Source of the DNA: Paraburkholderia silviterrae
GTDB taxonomy: Bacteria; Pseudomonadota; Gammaproteobacteria; Burkholderiales; Burkholderiaceae
Direction of reading: 5' to 3'
Length of the DNA stretch: 55,707 bases
Assembly (NCBI RefSeq): GCF_004353915.1
Contig: NZ_SMRP01000013.1
Coordinates: forward strand, 118,620 to 174,326
Position 1 is the first letter of the stretch; the number at the start of each line of letters is the position of its first letter. The notes under the pieces were generated by a model. The model was not told where the DNA came from. It did no database searches and saw only the letters and a program-made list of their open reading frames with translations. The position numbers and the translations under genes were made by a program. Positions 24,141-33,100 of this stretch are shown piece after piece.

Positions 24141-26372
24141 ATGGCAGAGCCAACCAGCGATGCCGCCCCGGCCCCCGCGACGGACGCCAGCAATACGCCC
24201 GATTCCCGCGTCGACGCCGCCAGGGTGGAGCGACGTTTGTGGCCGCGCATCAAGCGGGGGGCCACGCGGACGTTTGCTATCGCCACGGCACTGTCCACCA
24301 TTGCGCTCGCCATCTGGATTGCCGTACTGCTGACCATGGCGATTCCGCGCCCGCACAGTCTGGTTTTGGCCGTCGTCACGGTGCCGGACTCGCTCGACAA
24401 AAGCGGTTTCACCGACAAAGTCGTCACGCAGCGGCTGGCTGACGCAATCCGTTCGGCTCAAGAGCGCGCCGACACCTGGGTCGGCGAGACCAACCTGGAA
24501 CTGCGCCAGGACACGGTGGACATCGTGATCCCGAAGGCTGATCTGTCACTCAACAGTATTGCAGGCGCTGTGCGCCATTTATTCCCAACGAGCTGGTTCC
24601 ACGACGTGTCTGGAGAGATTACCGAGAATGGCAAGGCACTGTCGATGCGATTGCGCTTGAACGGGCGAGTTGTCGTGGCTGAATCCGTGTCCGGTGCAGA
24701 CGGAATGGACGCGCTTATTGACAGAGCGGCCATCGGTATCCTGAAGATTGTCTCGCCCTATGCCGCGGGTGCCGCGTTGTTCACGGACGGCGATCTGGCG
24801 GGCGCGGATGCCGTGGCCAATGAGATCCTCGATACGTATTCTGTCGACAACGAAAACTATGATCCGGCCACCTTCCTGAAGGGACAAATTGCCATGGAGC
24901 GCAAGCACGATGACGAGGCGGTGGCAATTTTCAAGCAGATGCGGGATCGGGCAAGCAGCTTGTTTGGAATCGGGCTCGCCCGCGCGGACGAGGACCGATT
25001 TCCAGAAGCCATTCAGGCTTACCGCGCAGCCATCGCACTGAAACCGTCGAAAGTGGTCATTGCCGACGCAGAGAACAATATCGGCTCTATCATGCAGCAG
25101 CTTGGCAAGGACAAAGACGCGATCGTCGAATATCGTGAGGCGATCCGGTCGAACCCGAAGTCTGCGAGGCCGCACTACGGTATTGGCATCATTTTCGCAG
25201 ATCAAGGCAAGGATGATGCCGCGATTGCGGAATACCGCGCGGCGACTCGCCTCGATCCGATGTTTGCCGCGCCTCATGACAACCTCGGAAACCTATACAT
25301 CGCGCAAGGAAAGTATGATGACGCGATCGCCGAATTCCGCGAGGCGATCAGGCTGGACCCAAAGTTTGCCGAACCTCACAACGGGCTTGGCAATAGCCTC
25401 GTCAAGCAAGGCAACGATGCCGATGCGATTACCGAATTTTCTACCGCAATTCGGCTTGATCGGAACTTGGCCGCGCCACACTTCAACATCGCAATGATCT
25501 GGATGACGCAGGGCAAGACCGACGACGCGATGAATGAGTTCCGCGCGGCGATCCAGCTGGACTCCAGGTTTTCTGAGGCATACTTCGCCCTCGGCAACAT
25601 CCTGGTGGCACAGGGCAAGAATGAGGACGCTGTCGCCCAATACGGCAAGGCGATCGAGCTAGCCCCGAATTCGCCGCGGTATCGCAACAACCTCGGCAAT
25701 GCCTTGTACAACCTGGGAAAATACCACGAGGCTAGCGACGAATATCACGCGGCGATCCTGTCTGACTCGAAAATTTCCCTGCCACACAACGGACTCGGCA
25801 ACGCCTTGGCCAAACTTGGCAAACTGGACGATGCGATTACAGAATATCGCAAGGCAATCGTGCTTGATCCCCACTCCTCTGCGCCGTACTTCGGCCTTGG
25901 CCATGTCTGGGTCGTGCTGGGCAAGTGGGACGATGCGGCCAGGAATTACCGCGATGCCATCCAGCTCGATCCTCGAAACGAACAGCTGCACGCCTTGCTC
26001 GCTGAAGTCTTGATCGTGCAATCGAAGTACGACGATGCCGTTGCTGAATATCGTCAAGCGCTCCAGCTTGAACCCGATAATCCAGCGCTGCACTATGCGC
26101 TCGGCTCCGCGTTCCTCCACATCGCGCAAAGCGAGACTTCCTCGACGAGCAGAACGTCGTCGCTCGACGACGCTTGTGCCGAGTTTATGCAAGGAGCCCA
26201 GTTAACTCATGCCGGGAATTTCTCAGCGGCAATGCATCGGATTGACAGGCTACTTCCCAAAGGACAACGCTGTCCTCCTGACAGCCTTCCTAAAAGGACG
26301 AATCTCGTGGGCGCCTCCTTTCGCTTGAAAGGGGATCGTCATGGAAATCGTTCCCTGGCCAGCCGCCCGTAG
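24141..26372 (+). CDS. Membrane-anchored TPR-repeat protein
   Basis: A 743-residue protein. Residues 1-45 are cytosolic and Ala/Pro/Asp-rich. One membrane helix lies at about 47-75 (ATALSTIALAIWIAVLL), then a domain of about 200 residues of unknown type, then about twelve 34-residue TPR units from roughly residue 270 to 670. The units carry the repeating core LGN-x-L-x-x-QGK-x-DDAI-x-E-[YF]-R-x-AI-x-LDP. The start at 24141 follows GAGGAGTTCGCC. The arrays are regular enough that the DNA itself is repetitive between about 25160 and 26080. It probably scaffolds partner proteins at the inner membrane; partners are not evident from context. Confidence 0.85.
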   Translation: MAEPTSDAAPAPATDASNTPDSRVDAARVERRLWPRIKRGATRTFAIATALSTIALAIWIAVLLTMAIPRPHSLVLAVVTVPDSLDKSGFTDKVVTQRLADAIRSAQERADTWVGETNLELRQDTVDIVIPKADLSLNSIAGAVRHLFPTSWFHDVSGEITENGKALSMRLRLNGRVVVAESVSGADGMDALIDRAAIGILKIVSPYAAGAALFTDGDLAGADAVANEILDTYSVDNENYDPATFLKGQIAMERKHDDEAVAIFKQMRDRASSLFGIGLARADEDRFPEAIQAYRAAIALKPSKVVIADAENNIGSIMQQLGKDKDAIVEYREAIRSNPKSARPHYGIGIIFADQGKDDAAIAEYRAATRLDPMFAAPHDNLGNLYIAQGKYDDAIAEFREAIRLDPKFAEPHNGLGNSLVKQGNDADAITEFSTAIRLDRNLAAPHFNIAMIWMTQGKTDDAMNEFRAAIQLDSRFSEAYFALGNILVAQGKNEDAVAQYGKAIELAPNSPRYRNNLGNALYNLGKYHEASDEYHAAILSDSKISLPHNGLGNALAKLGKLDDAITEYRKAIVLDPHSSAPYFGLGHVWVVLGKWDDAARNYRDAIQLDPRNEQLHALLAEVLIVQSKYDDAVAEYRQALQLEPDNPALHYALGSAFLHIAQSETSSTSRTSSLDDACAEFMQGAQLTHAGNFSAAMHRIDRLLPKGQRCPPDSLPKRTNLVGASFRLKGDRHGNRSLASRP

Positions 26373-26809
26373 CACCGGGCCGCAGACACCCGATGCAACA
26401 TCTGCCTCTTCTCGGCACCCCGGCGTTTGCGTGTCTCGCCAGGCGGCCTGCAGGTCTGTAAACGCTCATGCCCGAACCGATCGTACTGCACGATCTGCAT
26501 ATCTTGTCATTGCCAAAAGAGATTAGCGCCGCCTTGTAATGCGTAAGACGTGCATCTATCGTTGATAGATAAAAAATGACAGAGGTACAGCCAACCTGAA
26601 CGTGGGCTGGTAGTCGGTAGTGAATCTTTCACCACATCTAAAGCACGCAATGGCGCGCCCTGCGCCAGCTCTCCAAACATCCTGAACGGTGGCAACGGGT
26701 GGCTCACGCCGTTCGTTCGCATCCGTGATGCTGTCGCGGTGAGCTCTTTGAGCAAGGAATGGTTTTTGCCAATTTCGGAACATCGCTGTTCTGTCAAAGG
26801 AGTGTCATC
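26373..26809. other. Non-coding stretch before aegerolysin relic
   Basis: About 440 bases with lower GC than the surroundings and no recognisable gene. Short minus-strand frames cross it, but they have no ribosome site or family features. The end of it carries AAAGGAG, the ribosome binding site of the relic gene at 26810. Confidence 0.5.
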
Positions 26810-27156
26810 ATGCCAGAGCGATCATTTCGGACAACGATTCAAACAGTTCGTCGCTCACCATGAACCTTACGTTCCAGCACTTGTGAGGAGGGGCATGGAC
26901 CGAGGGTAACTGGACCCCGCCGAAGACGATCGCCCCGGGTGGCAATGGCGGCATGCAAGCCGAGAGCGATGGCGTGTTGACAGGGACGGAAGGCTACGTC
27001 AAGTATGACCTCGTGAACGGCAGCGCAAAGCAGGGCATGCTCTACGTCTACTGAAACAATCCATACATGAGTTTTAGCGGAACCCACTGGAAATACCAGA
27101 CGGACACAAGTGACGTCCTGCCGGATTGTGATTACTTCTTGGTTGCCTCGAATGCC
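26810..27156 (+). pseudogene. Aegerolysin (Cry34/Gpp34-like) pseudogene
   Basis: A good ribosome site (AAAGGAG) precedes ATG 26810 (MPERSFRTTI). After a frame change near 26840 the other frame reads NSSSLTMNLTFQHL, TGA (26884-26886), GGAWTEGNWTPPKTIAPGG, ESDGVLTGTEGYVKYDLV, LYVY, TGA (27052-27054, replacing a Trp TGG), NNPYMSFSG. This is the aegerolysin pattern: Cry34Ab1 has GGRW, ESNGFMTGTEGTIYY and LYFDNPFAGSN in the same order. Aegerolysins are small beta-sandwich proteins that bind membrane lipids and often act with a pore-forming partner; none is seen nearby. Two in-frame stops plus a frameshift mark it as dead. Confidence 0.75.
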
Positions 27157-27204
27157 CCTTCCTTGCCCCAGAGCGGACCTTCACGGTTGGTGCCATGCCC
27201 ATGA

Positions 27205-27231
27205 AACAGGCCGGGGTGCGCCCGGCCTGTT
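27205..27231 (+). terminator. Hairpin after aegerolysin relic
   Basis: Perfect 11-bp stem AACAGGCCGGG / CCCGGCCTGTT with a 5-base loop, followed by TGTCGTTCT. It probably served as the terminator of the decayed aegerolysin gene. Confidence 0.7.
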
Positions 27232-27293
27232 GTCGTTCTGGTGCTGGATGTGCGCAGGGTTGCTTGAGGATTACGCAAGCGCTGCGCCTTCGA

Positions 27294-27743
27294 TCACGCT
27301 GCGCTGATGAGCCCGAGTTGCCGCAGCGCGGTTACGCCGTCGTCGAGCCCGATCTCTTCAACTATCTTGCCGTCTTTGAGCCGTAGCACGGTTGTGCCGG
27401 TAAAGTGCATTTTCCGGCCGGTCGCAGCAGGCAACGCGCCAATAAGGAAATCGCCAAATGCCGGTCCGGTATGGGTGCCGCCACCCTCCCAGCGGCCGAC
27501 TACATAGTCTCCCTCGGCAATGAGATCAGCGGCGCCCCAGAAGTTGAGGTCCGGGAACGCTGCGCGGAAATCGGCCATGAATGCCTTGATGTCCTCGCGG
27601 CCGCGCCGCGGTTCGTGCAGCGAGTATTGAAGAAGCATGTCGGGCGCGGCAAGTTCATCGACGATGTCGAGATTGCAGGTCTTGCCCCAGAAATCGGTGA
27701 ACCAGCGGCCCACGACGGCCTTGTTGTCATCTTCCTTGGACAT
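27294..27743 (-). CDS. SnoaL-like ester cyclase family protein
   Basis: A 149-residue NTF2-fold protein. Segments VVGRWFTDFWGK, DELAAPDMLLQYS, GREDIKAFMADFRAAFPDL and GTTVLRLKDGKIVEE follow the SnoaL/ester cyclase pattern. These proteins form a cone-shaped alpha+beta barrel and act as cyclases, isomerases or hydrolases; no specific activity can be assigned. The start at 27743 follows GAGGAATTCACC, whereas the longer frame to 27869 lacks a site. It stands alone between the aegerolysin relic and a gene-poor stretch. Cytosolic, no signal peptide. Confidence 0.85.
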   Translation of the reverse strand: MSKEDDNKAVVGRWFTDFWGKTCNLDIVDELAAPDMLLQYSLHEPRRGREDIKAFMADFRAAFPDLNFWGAADLIAEGDYVVGRWEGGGTHTGPAFGDFLIGALPAATGRKMHFTGTTVLRLKDGKIVEEIGLDDGVTALRQLGLISAA

Positions 27744-28723
27744 GGTGAATTCCTCGTTGATTGCAGTTGGGAGAGGGCAATCAAATCGCTTCCCTCTGCC
27801 TGAACGATATGGGTGCAAGCGGTCGGCTGCTTCCCGTTTCTTGCTGCAATACTCGTTAGACCGACACATGGCTTATGACGACGCCGGTCGTCACGCGCGT
27901 CGTTTGGGCTGAGGTGCATCACGCCGGATCAAGCAGGAACAACAAGCGGCGTAAGCCGTTCGTGTTATCCGTTACTTTGTGTTTTCACTAACCACACCGC
28001 AAGAATCGGAGTGCCTGCGCCGAGTCGCTGCCCTATCGTGTCCACGCAATCGCACAGTAGACGAGGTCGTCGGGCGAAGGATGGGGCGCTCGAATGACAT
28101 GTGCCTTGCGGGCGCCCGGTCGCCAATTCGATTATTGGCTTAGGGCTTACCTGTCCTTTATTGACTGGAATGTGATCATGTTGCCGCTCCTCTCGCTTCA
28201 CGCGCTCGCAGCCCAACGCGGTGATGGACTGCGCCCTGAGCTAAAAGCCTTGTTCGAACGCCACGCCAGGCCAGCGAGCGGTCTGGCCGCTGCCATCGAG
28301 CCTGTCGAATCGGAGTTGCTGGCAGGCGCTGCCGCCGACGTTCCTGTGAAGGCGTCCGGGGCCGAAAAGCCGTCGGCGAGCGTCTCATGCAGCCGCGCGA
28401 GCGGACAGTAGGGCACGAAGCCTCCGGGCGACTCAGTTGGGGCGTGAAGCAATGATTCCAGCGAGCGCCAACGGTCTCCATTGCGCGCTGAAGCCATGCA
28501 AACGTGCTGTTTCCGTACCTGAACCGCTCGCCGGGGTTGAAATCCGTGCGAAGCAGTGCTTCGTCGCGGACGATGCCCGGAAGGGGGCTCGTGCGTGTCA
28601 GAACATGAAAAGCCGTTTATGGCCGGAGCTTTAACGCATCCGCCACTGCTAAAAGATCCCCATAAGGAGCTTGCTAAAAGCCAGCTGGCTACGGAGATAG
28701 CCGCTGTACACCTGGTAGCGCTT
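27744..28723. other. Gene-poor region of about 980 bases
   Basis: No open frame here has a convincing ribosome site or family signature. Long frames on both strands reflect GC content. Lower-GC patches and the recombinase fragment immediately to the right suggest an eroded insertion. Confidence 0.5.
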
Positions 28724-28801
28724 TTTCGCATCCATATGTCTTCGAACAGCCGCGAGCGGGCTATGTTCAATCTGGCGATTGATAGCAAACTACGGGGTCC
28801 A
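28724..28801 (+). pseudogene. Tyrosine recombinase (integrase) fragment
   Basis: The translated stretch ends in RERAMFNLAIDSKLRG, almost identical to the '(R)xLALFNLAIDSKLRGCDLV' block at the start of the catalytic domain of a widespread proteobacterial phage-type integrase. The preceding FRIHMSSN fits the usual 'IRxRLQ' segment. The flanking residues do not match and no catalytic R-H-R-Y set follows, so only a scar remains. The frame runs from 28556 to 28861 but only this core is recognisable. Confidence 0.65.
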
Positions 28802-28900
28802 GCGGTAGGATTGCTCACTTGTGACGCGCTACGTACGTGGGTGAATGAGGGGTGTCCCTGACACTTTACGGTCACGGGCGAACATTACGGGCAAGTGGCC

Positions 28901-29584
28901 ATGCAAGAGTACGATTTGTCTATAACAAACCATGACGCAGCATGGTCCGGCGGACTTGCTTATCCCGAGACCTCTAGCGGGTTTTACCTTGAGCGTGACG
29001 TACTGCGTCTCGTCGAGGGCATCCCTTACCTCCCTCTCAGAAGCCCGAAGAGCGCATTGCGATTCTGGGCACGGCTGCGGGATGACGGAATCGAACTGGC
29101 TCACCTCCTGCGCCAGTTTCCATTTGTAAAGTACGAGCCGCTTGAAACGCTGTACGCATGCGCGAGGGCGGCAGCGGTCCTGGATGAAAAACTCGTCTCC
29201 GACCTCTCTACGCATTACTCGTGGCGAGGCGTGGTCCTGGTCTCCTTTCTGATAGCGCTTCGCCCGCGAGCCATTTACGAGGGCTATCTGCAGCGGGCTC
29301 ACGAACGCGTGCCGCATAACCAGTGGATTGTGGAATTGGCTCTGAGCGAGATACGCGGGTCAAATGACGACCGGCACATTGAGCATCGGCAGGCGCTCCG
29401 GGAACTACGAGGGGCTGTCGCGAACTTCCCAAAACAGCCTGTCAATCTGAGGCGAGGGCCAACGGCAGACGAATTGCCTGGATTGCGGTCGGCGACTGCC
29501 GCGGTAGCGGATGCCTACAAGAGCAGCGGCGTTCAACAAGCAAGAGCGGTGTTGAACGCATCGGCGTGGAGGGGCTTTCTTTGA
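28901..29584 (+). CDS. Hypothetical protein (227 aa)
   Basis: An open frame of 227 residues with balanced amino acid composition, starting at ATG 28901 (a GTG at 28895 is an alternative). The sequence looks globular and partly helical: LRFWARLRDDGIELAHLLRQF and ALRPRAIYEGYLQRAHERVP are amphipathic, and VVLVSFLIALRPRA is moderately hydrophobic but too short to be a sure membrane helix. I recognise no domain. It lies immediately right of the integrase fragment in the accessory region. It may be cargo of the former element. Confidence 0.6.
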   Translation: MQEYDLSITNHDAAWSGGLAYPETSSGFYLERDVLRLVEGIPYLPLRSPKSALRFWARLRDDGIELAHLLRQFPFVKYEPLETLYACARAAAVLDEKLVSDLSTHYSWRGVVLVSFLIALRPRAIYEGYLQRAHERVPHNQWIVELALSEIRGSNDDRHIEHRQALRELRGAVANFPKQPVNLRRGPTADELPGLRSATAAVADAYKSSGVQQARAVLNASAWRGFL

Positions 29585-29695
29585 GGAGAACGGCTCCGGC
29601 TAATTTCCCCGTGCGTCGATAGCCGGCCATCAACAGCCCAAATCCACCGTGCACGGGTATCTTGATACGCGTGCACGGGGTTGAGCGTTGCTTTC

Positions 29696-30016
29696 CTACG
29701 ATGTGACTCCCCCCAGCGCGAGCATGACCATGAAGACGCCGAGTGGAGCAAGGTGGGAAAGCTCACGGTGACGCAAGACGGTCAAAGCCGCTGCGGCGAT
29801 GATGACGGCACCGAGGATCAGGCCCAACCCACGGGTTGCGGGAAGTGCGATCAAGACGGCATTCGTTATCTCCAGCAGACCGGTGGCGCGATGCCACCAG
29901 CGCGGATACCCCCATCGGGCAAAGCTGGCCTGCGTGGCACGCGTGCCGATCGCGTTGAACAGCCCCGCACCGAAGAAGGCGAGAACGAGAAGCCAGATCG
30001 AAAACGTATGTAGCAT
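29696..30016 (-). CDS. DoxX-like small membrane protein
   Basis: A 106-residue integral membrane protein with four hydrophobic helices and the DoxX-family start LLVLAFFGAGLFNAIG followed by ARWGYPRWWHRATGLLEI. Family members are linked to quinone/thiosulfate and oxidative stress systems, but most are uncharacterised. GAGGGTCG lies upstream of the ATG at 30016. It is the last gene of a minus-strand set with an SDR-type epimerase and a LysR regulator. Confidence 0.85.
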   Translation of the reverse strand: MLHTFSIWLLVLAFFGAGLFNAIGTRATQASFARWGYPRWWHRATGLLEITNAVLIALPATRGLGLILGAVIIAAAALTVLRHRELSHLAPLGVFMVMLALGGVTS

Positions 30017-30153
30017 CTAAACGACCCTCAAGATTTTGGCGAGCGCGTGGGCTCGCACACTGCGATGGAAATGCAGGAATGCAGAATGATGCTTCATTCA
30101 CAACAAGCGAGCTCACGGCCCTTGGGTCTGGCGGTTGAAGAGGCCCAGTGCGC

Positions 30154-31044
30154 TCAGGCGTGCGCCGACGCGCAGGAACGCAGCTCCTCGACGATCGAGC
30201 GGCGCGACGGACGCCAATCAAGCTCGCGTTTTGCCTTTTCACCGGAGACGACCTGATCGCAGGCGATGGCGTCGGCGAATGCCCAGAGCGACTGGCGCGC
30301 CTCGTCGAGCGGCCATGCCTCTACGCGGCCCTCAGCGCCGGCGGCCTCGCTCGCCGCGCGCGCAATGTCGATAAGGGGTGTCGCCGCTCCGTGAACGCCG
30401 TTGAAGACCGAGCTAACCGGCGCTCGTTCAAGCGTGAGCGCGTAGAGGTCGGCGAGGTCGTCAGCGTGCACCGTCGACCAGCGGTTTTGCCCGTTGCCGA
30501 CGTAGCGCGCCACGCCGTATTCCCTGGCCGCGCCATACATCATCATCGCGGTGCCACCCCAGTTGCCATAAACCCAGCCTGGCCGGATTACGCTCGGGTG
30601 AACACCCGTGGCCGCAGCCGCGAGGACCTCGTCCTCGAGCGCCTCGCGCCAGCGCACGAGCTCGACTGGATTGCGTGGGCTGTCTTCGGTTGCGGGTGTG
30701 TCGTCGGTCGATCCGTAGATCAGACAACCGCTGGTATAGACAAAACGCTTTCCCGTGCCGCGCAGGGCTTCAATGATCGAGTGCGTCGCAGCCTGGTCAT
30801 GAGTCGCCGTATTCTGGTCGCCCGGCGAGGCGGCATGGATAACCGCATCAACGGCACGAGCGGCAGAAGCGAGGCTCGCCATGTCGGCAAGATCGCCGTG
30901 CATCACCGCAAAGCCCTCGCTGGTCAGCTTGTTCGCACTCGCTTCCGAACGGGCGAGTCCCACGACCTCATGGCCGCCCGCCCTCAAGCGACGCGCTACA
31001 GCGCCACCGATCAACCCCGTTGCTCCCGTCACCAATACACGCAT
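30154..31044 (-). CDS. Extended-SDR NAD(P)-dependent epimerase/reductase
   Basis: A 296-residue protein with the N-terminal Rossmann motif VTGATGLIG (6-14), the DGDL-like acidic segment HGDLAD and SGCLIYG in the active-site strand. The usual Tyr-x3-Lys is replaced by a VRWREALE segment, so this belongs to the atypical or extended SDRs, and a specific sugar substrate cannot be named. The start at 31044 follows GAAGAGGT; the frame extends 11 codons further without a site. It is co-oriented with the upstream LysR gene (103-base gap) and the downstream DoxX gene. Confidence 0.85.
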   Translation of the reverse strand: MRVLVTGATGLIGGAVARRLRAGGHEVVGLARSEASANKLTSEGFAVMHGDLADMASLASAARAVDAVIHAASPGDQNTATHDQAATHSIIEALRGTGKRFVYTSGCLIYGSTDDTPATEDSPRNPVELVRWREALEDEVLAAAATGVHPSVIRPGWVYGNWGGTAMMMYGAAREYGVARYVGNGQNRWSTVHADDLADLYALTLERAPVSSVFNGVHGAATPLIDIARAASEAAGAEGRVEAWPLDEARQSLWAFADAIACDQVVSGEKAKRELDWRPSRRSIVEELRSCASAHA

Positions 31045-31147
31045 GGCCGTTACCTCTTCCAATGTCGATGCGGCCAATGATAGGAGGCTGCGATTTCAAA
31101 TGGAAATCGCGAGTTTTGATGTGCCGATATCGCTCGCGCCGATGACG

Positions 31148-32056
31148 TCAAACCGAGGCGGCGACCTCGGCGATGACGTTTTGCAGCCAGCAAGTGGCGG
31201 GGTGAGCGTCCGCGCGTCGATGCCACATCATCGCAAGCGTCCAGCTGGGCAGCTCGATTGGCGGTTGATGGACGGCAATGCCGACCCCGGTCGCTGCGAA
31301 CCGCCGAGCGACACGGGAGGCGAGCGTCGCGATGAGATCGGTCTCGGCGATCACGAAGGGTGCGACCAGAAATTGCGGCAAGCTCAGTACCACGCGTCGT
31401 CCGAGCCCCAACTTGGCAAGCTCGCGATCGACCAGACTCGAGCGGTCGCCCTCGGGAGATACGAGGAGATGAGGCGCAGTCGCGAAGGCGTCGAGGCTGG
31501 CGCCATGGGCAAACGCGGGGTGCTCAGGACGCGCCACGCACGCAAAGTCCTCCTGGAGCAGAGGGCGCTTGAGGATGCGTGGCGAAGCTTCGACCGGGAA
31601 GCCGATCGCAAGGCTGACTTCGCCGCTGTCGAGGAGTTCGATCGCTTCATCCCGGCCGAACGTTCCGTGCACATGCACGTCGACATTGGGCGCCTCGATG
31701 TTAAGGCGTGCCAGCAGCGGCGGCAGTAGCACGAAAGCGGAATAGTCGTTCATCGCGATCGTGAACGCGTCACCCGCCGTTGCCGGATCGAAACCGTCGG
31801 CCCGTAACGCACCGCGTACGAGCCGGAGCGCATTGGATATGGGGCCAGCAAGATCGTGAGCCCGTGGGGTCGGCTGCATTCCCGAAGGCGTGCGCAAGAA
31901 CAGCTCATCCTCGAAGATCTCACGCAAGCGGGTAAGGGCGCCGCTCATCGCCGACTGACTCAGGCCGATACGCAGCCCGGCGCGCGTAACGTGACGCTCC
32001 GCATAAAGCGCGTCAAACGCTTTCAGGAGATTGAGATCGAAGCCGCCTATATCCAT
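31148..32056 (-). CDS. LysR-type transcriptional regulator (NodD/PcpR-like)
   Basis: A 302-residue LysR regulator. The N-terminal winged HTH (FDLNLLKAFDALYAERHVTRAGLRI, split by the turn; LSQSAMSGALTRLRE is the recognition region) is followed by a linker helix and a two-lobe effector-binding domain. The opening DLNLLKAFDALYAERHVTRA is typical of the NodD/SyrM/PcpR branch. It lies upstream of and in the same direction as the epimerase and DoxX genes, so it may control them or a divergent target. Effector unknown. Confidence 0.92.
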   Translation of the reverse strand: MDIGGFDLNLLKAFDALYAERHVTRAGLRIGLSQSAMSGALTRLREIFEDELFLRTPSGMQPTPRAHDLAGPISNALRLVRGALRADGFDPATAGDAFTIAMNDYSAFVLLPPLLARLNIEAPNVDVHVHGTFGRDEAIELLDSGEVSLAIGFPVEASPRILKRPLLQEDFACVARPEHPAFAHGASLDAFATAPHLLVSPEGDRSSLVDRELAKLGLGRRVVLSLPQFLVAPFVIAETDLIATLASRVARRFAATGVGIAVHQPPIELPSWTLAMMWHRRADAHPATCWLQNVIAEVAASV

Positions 32057-32452
32057 ATGGTCGAGAATACCTCAGTGCGATCGTTGACGCCGGCTTGCGG
32101 ACGTTCGCAAAGGAACATGCAGCGGCCTCACGGCTCCTGAACGCCGGCCGTCAGCCAAGCCACGAACTGCTGTGCGGTCCACGAAAAGCCTGTTTGCGTG
32201 CCCGGGCCGCCCGGTGACCTGCCCTTGAATACCTGAGAGCGCGACCGTCGACAACGGGTCGCGCAGAGACACGCTGCATCGCAAGGCGTGAGTCAATCGG
32301 ATCGGCGCCCATCGCAACGAAATGAGGGGCGGATTTCAGGGACGTTGCGTGTCATTTAAAATACTGTCAGGGTGTTGCGTAATACGGGCACGCCCTCTGC
32401 GCAAACTTTTGAATACCGTTTTAACCACGTCTCATTGATTGACTGCTGGCAT
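32057..32452. other. 396-base divergent intergenic region
   Basis: Separates the LysR gene and rlpA, transcribed outward. No gene is supported. The right part is AT-richer (around ATTTAAAATACTG, near 32352) and probably contains the rlpA promoter. Confidence 0.5.
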
Positions 32453-32917
32453 ATGGCGCTATCACTTCGCTATCTGGAAGTCTTGGGAATCTGCGTTTTG
32501 TTGGCCGCTTGCGGGCAGATTCCGCCCAGGCATACTGTGTGCAGTACTGATTCATGCCGCCCTCGGCACGAGCACGAGCGGTTGCAATCCGGCGAGGCGT
32601 CATGGTATGCGGCAACCTTCCAGGGGCATCTGACCGCTAACGGCGAGCGCTACGATGGCGGCGCCTTGACTGCCGCCCATCGAACATTGCCGCTCGGCAG
32701 CTATGTGCGCGTCAGATCGTTGGCTACCGGAAAGACCGTTGTGGTCCGCATCAACGATCGCGGACCCTACGTCAGCGGCCGGATTATCGATCTCTCTTAC
32801 GCCGCAGCGCAAGCCTTGGGTTTGACGGAGGCGCGGTCGATGCGAGTGCAGATTGAACGTGTGGAGAAGACACAGGCGGGATCGGATGAGGGCGGAACCT
32901 TGACGACAGAACGCTGA
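32453..32917 (+). CDS. rlpA: RlpA-type septal lytic transglycosylase/lipoprotein
   Basis: A 154-residue lipoprotein with signal and lipobox VLLAAC (lipidated Cys near 21), then a double-psi beta-barrel: GEASWYAATFQGHLTANGERYD, ALTAAHRTLPLGSYVRV, VVVRINDRGPYVSGRIIDLS (each motif given in part). These hold the His and Asp residues linked to glycan cleavage in Pseudomonas RlpA, which cuts denuded peptidoglycan at the septum. The C-terminal SPOR domain of full-length RlpA is absent, so septal targeting may differ. The start at 32453 is chosen by the signal peptide; no strong ribosome site is visible. Confidence 0.88.
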   Translation: MALSLRYLEVLGICVLLAACGQIPPRHTVCSTDSCRPRHEHERLQSGEASWYAATFQGHLTANGERYDGGALTAAHRTLPLGSYVRVRSLATGKTVVVRINDRGPYVSGRIIDLSYAAAQALGLTEARSMRVQIERVEKTQAGSDEGGTLTTER

Positions 32918-33100
32918 AGTCCCGGCCGGTGCTCTGGGCAAGTCGCTCGCTCAGCGCATCGGCAAGACTGCGTAGCCAAGGTTCTGCACGACCGGAACCC
33001 GTATAGAATTGCCGAGGCCGTATCGGATTTCATCGAAGATACGATTGCCCCATCTCGGAGTCCTGTTTGCAGGCAGTTCGCGCTTGCCAGGAGGTTCATG

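Noticed and set aside
26860..27156. Possible recoding of two TGA codons in the aegerolysin frame
   Set aside because: No selenocysteine or stop-readthrough element is visible, one TGA replaces an ordinary Trp codon, and a frameshift is also needed at the N-terminus. Simple decay explains it.
28198..28875. 225-codon minus-strand frame in the gene-poor region
   Set aside because: Low-complexity Ser/Ala/Arg composition, no start signal and no motif. It also runs antisense to the recognisable recombinase fragment.
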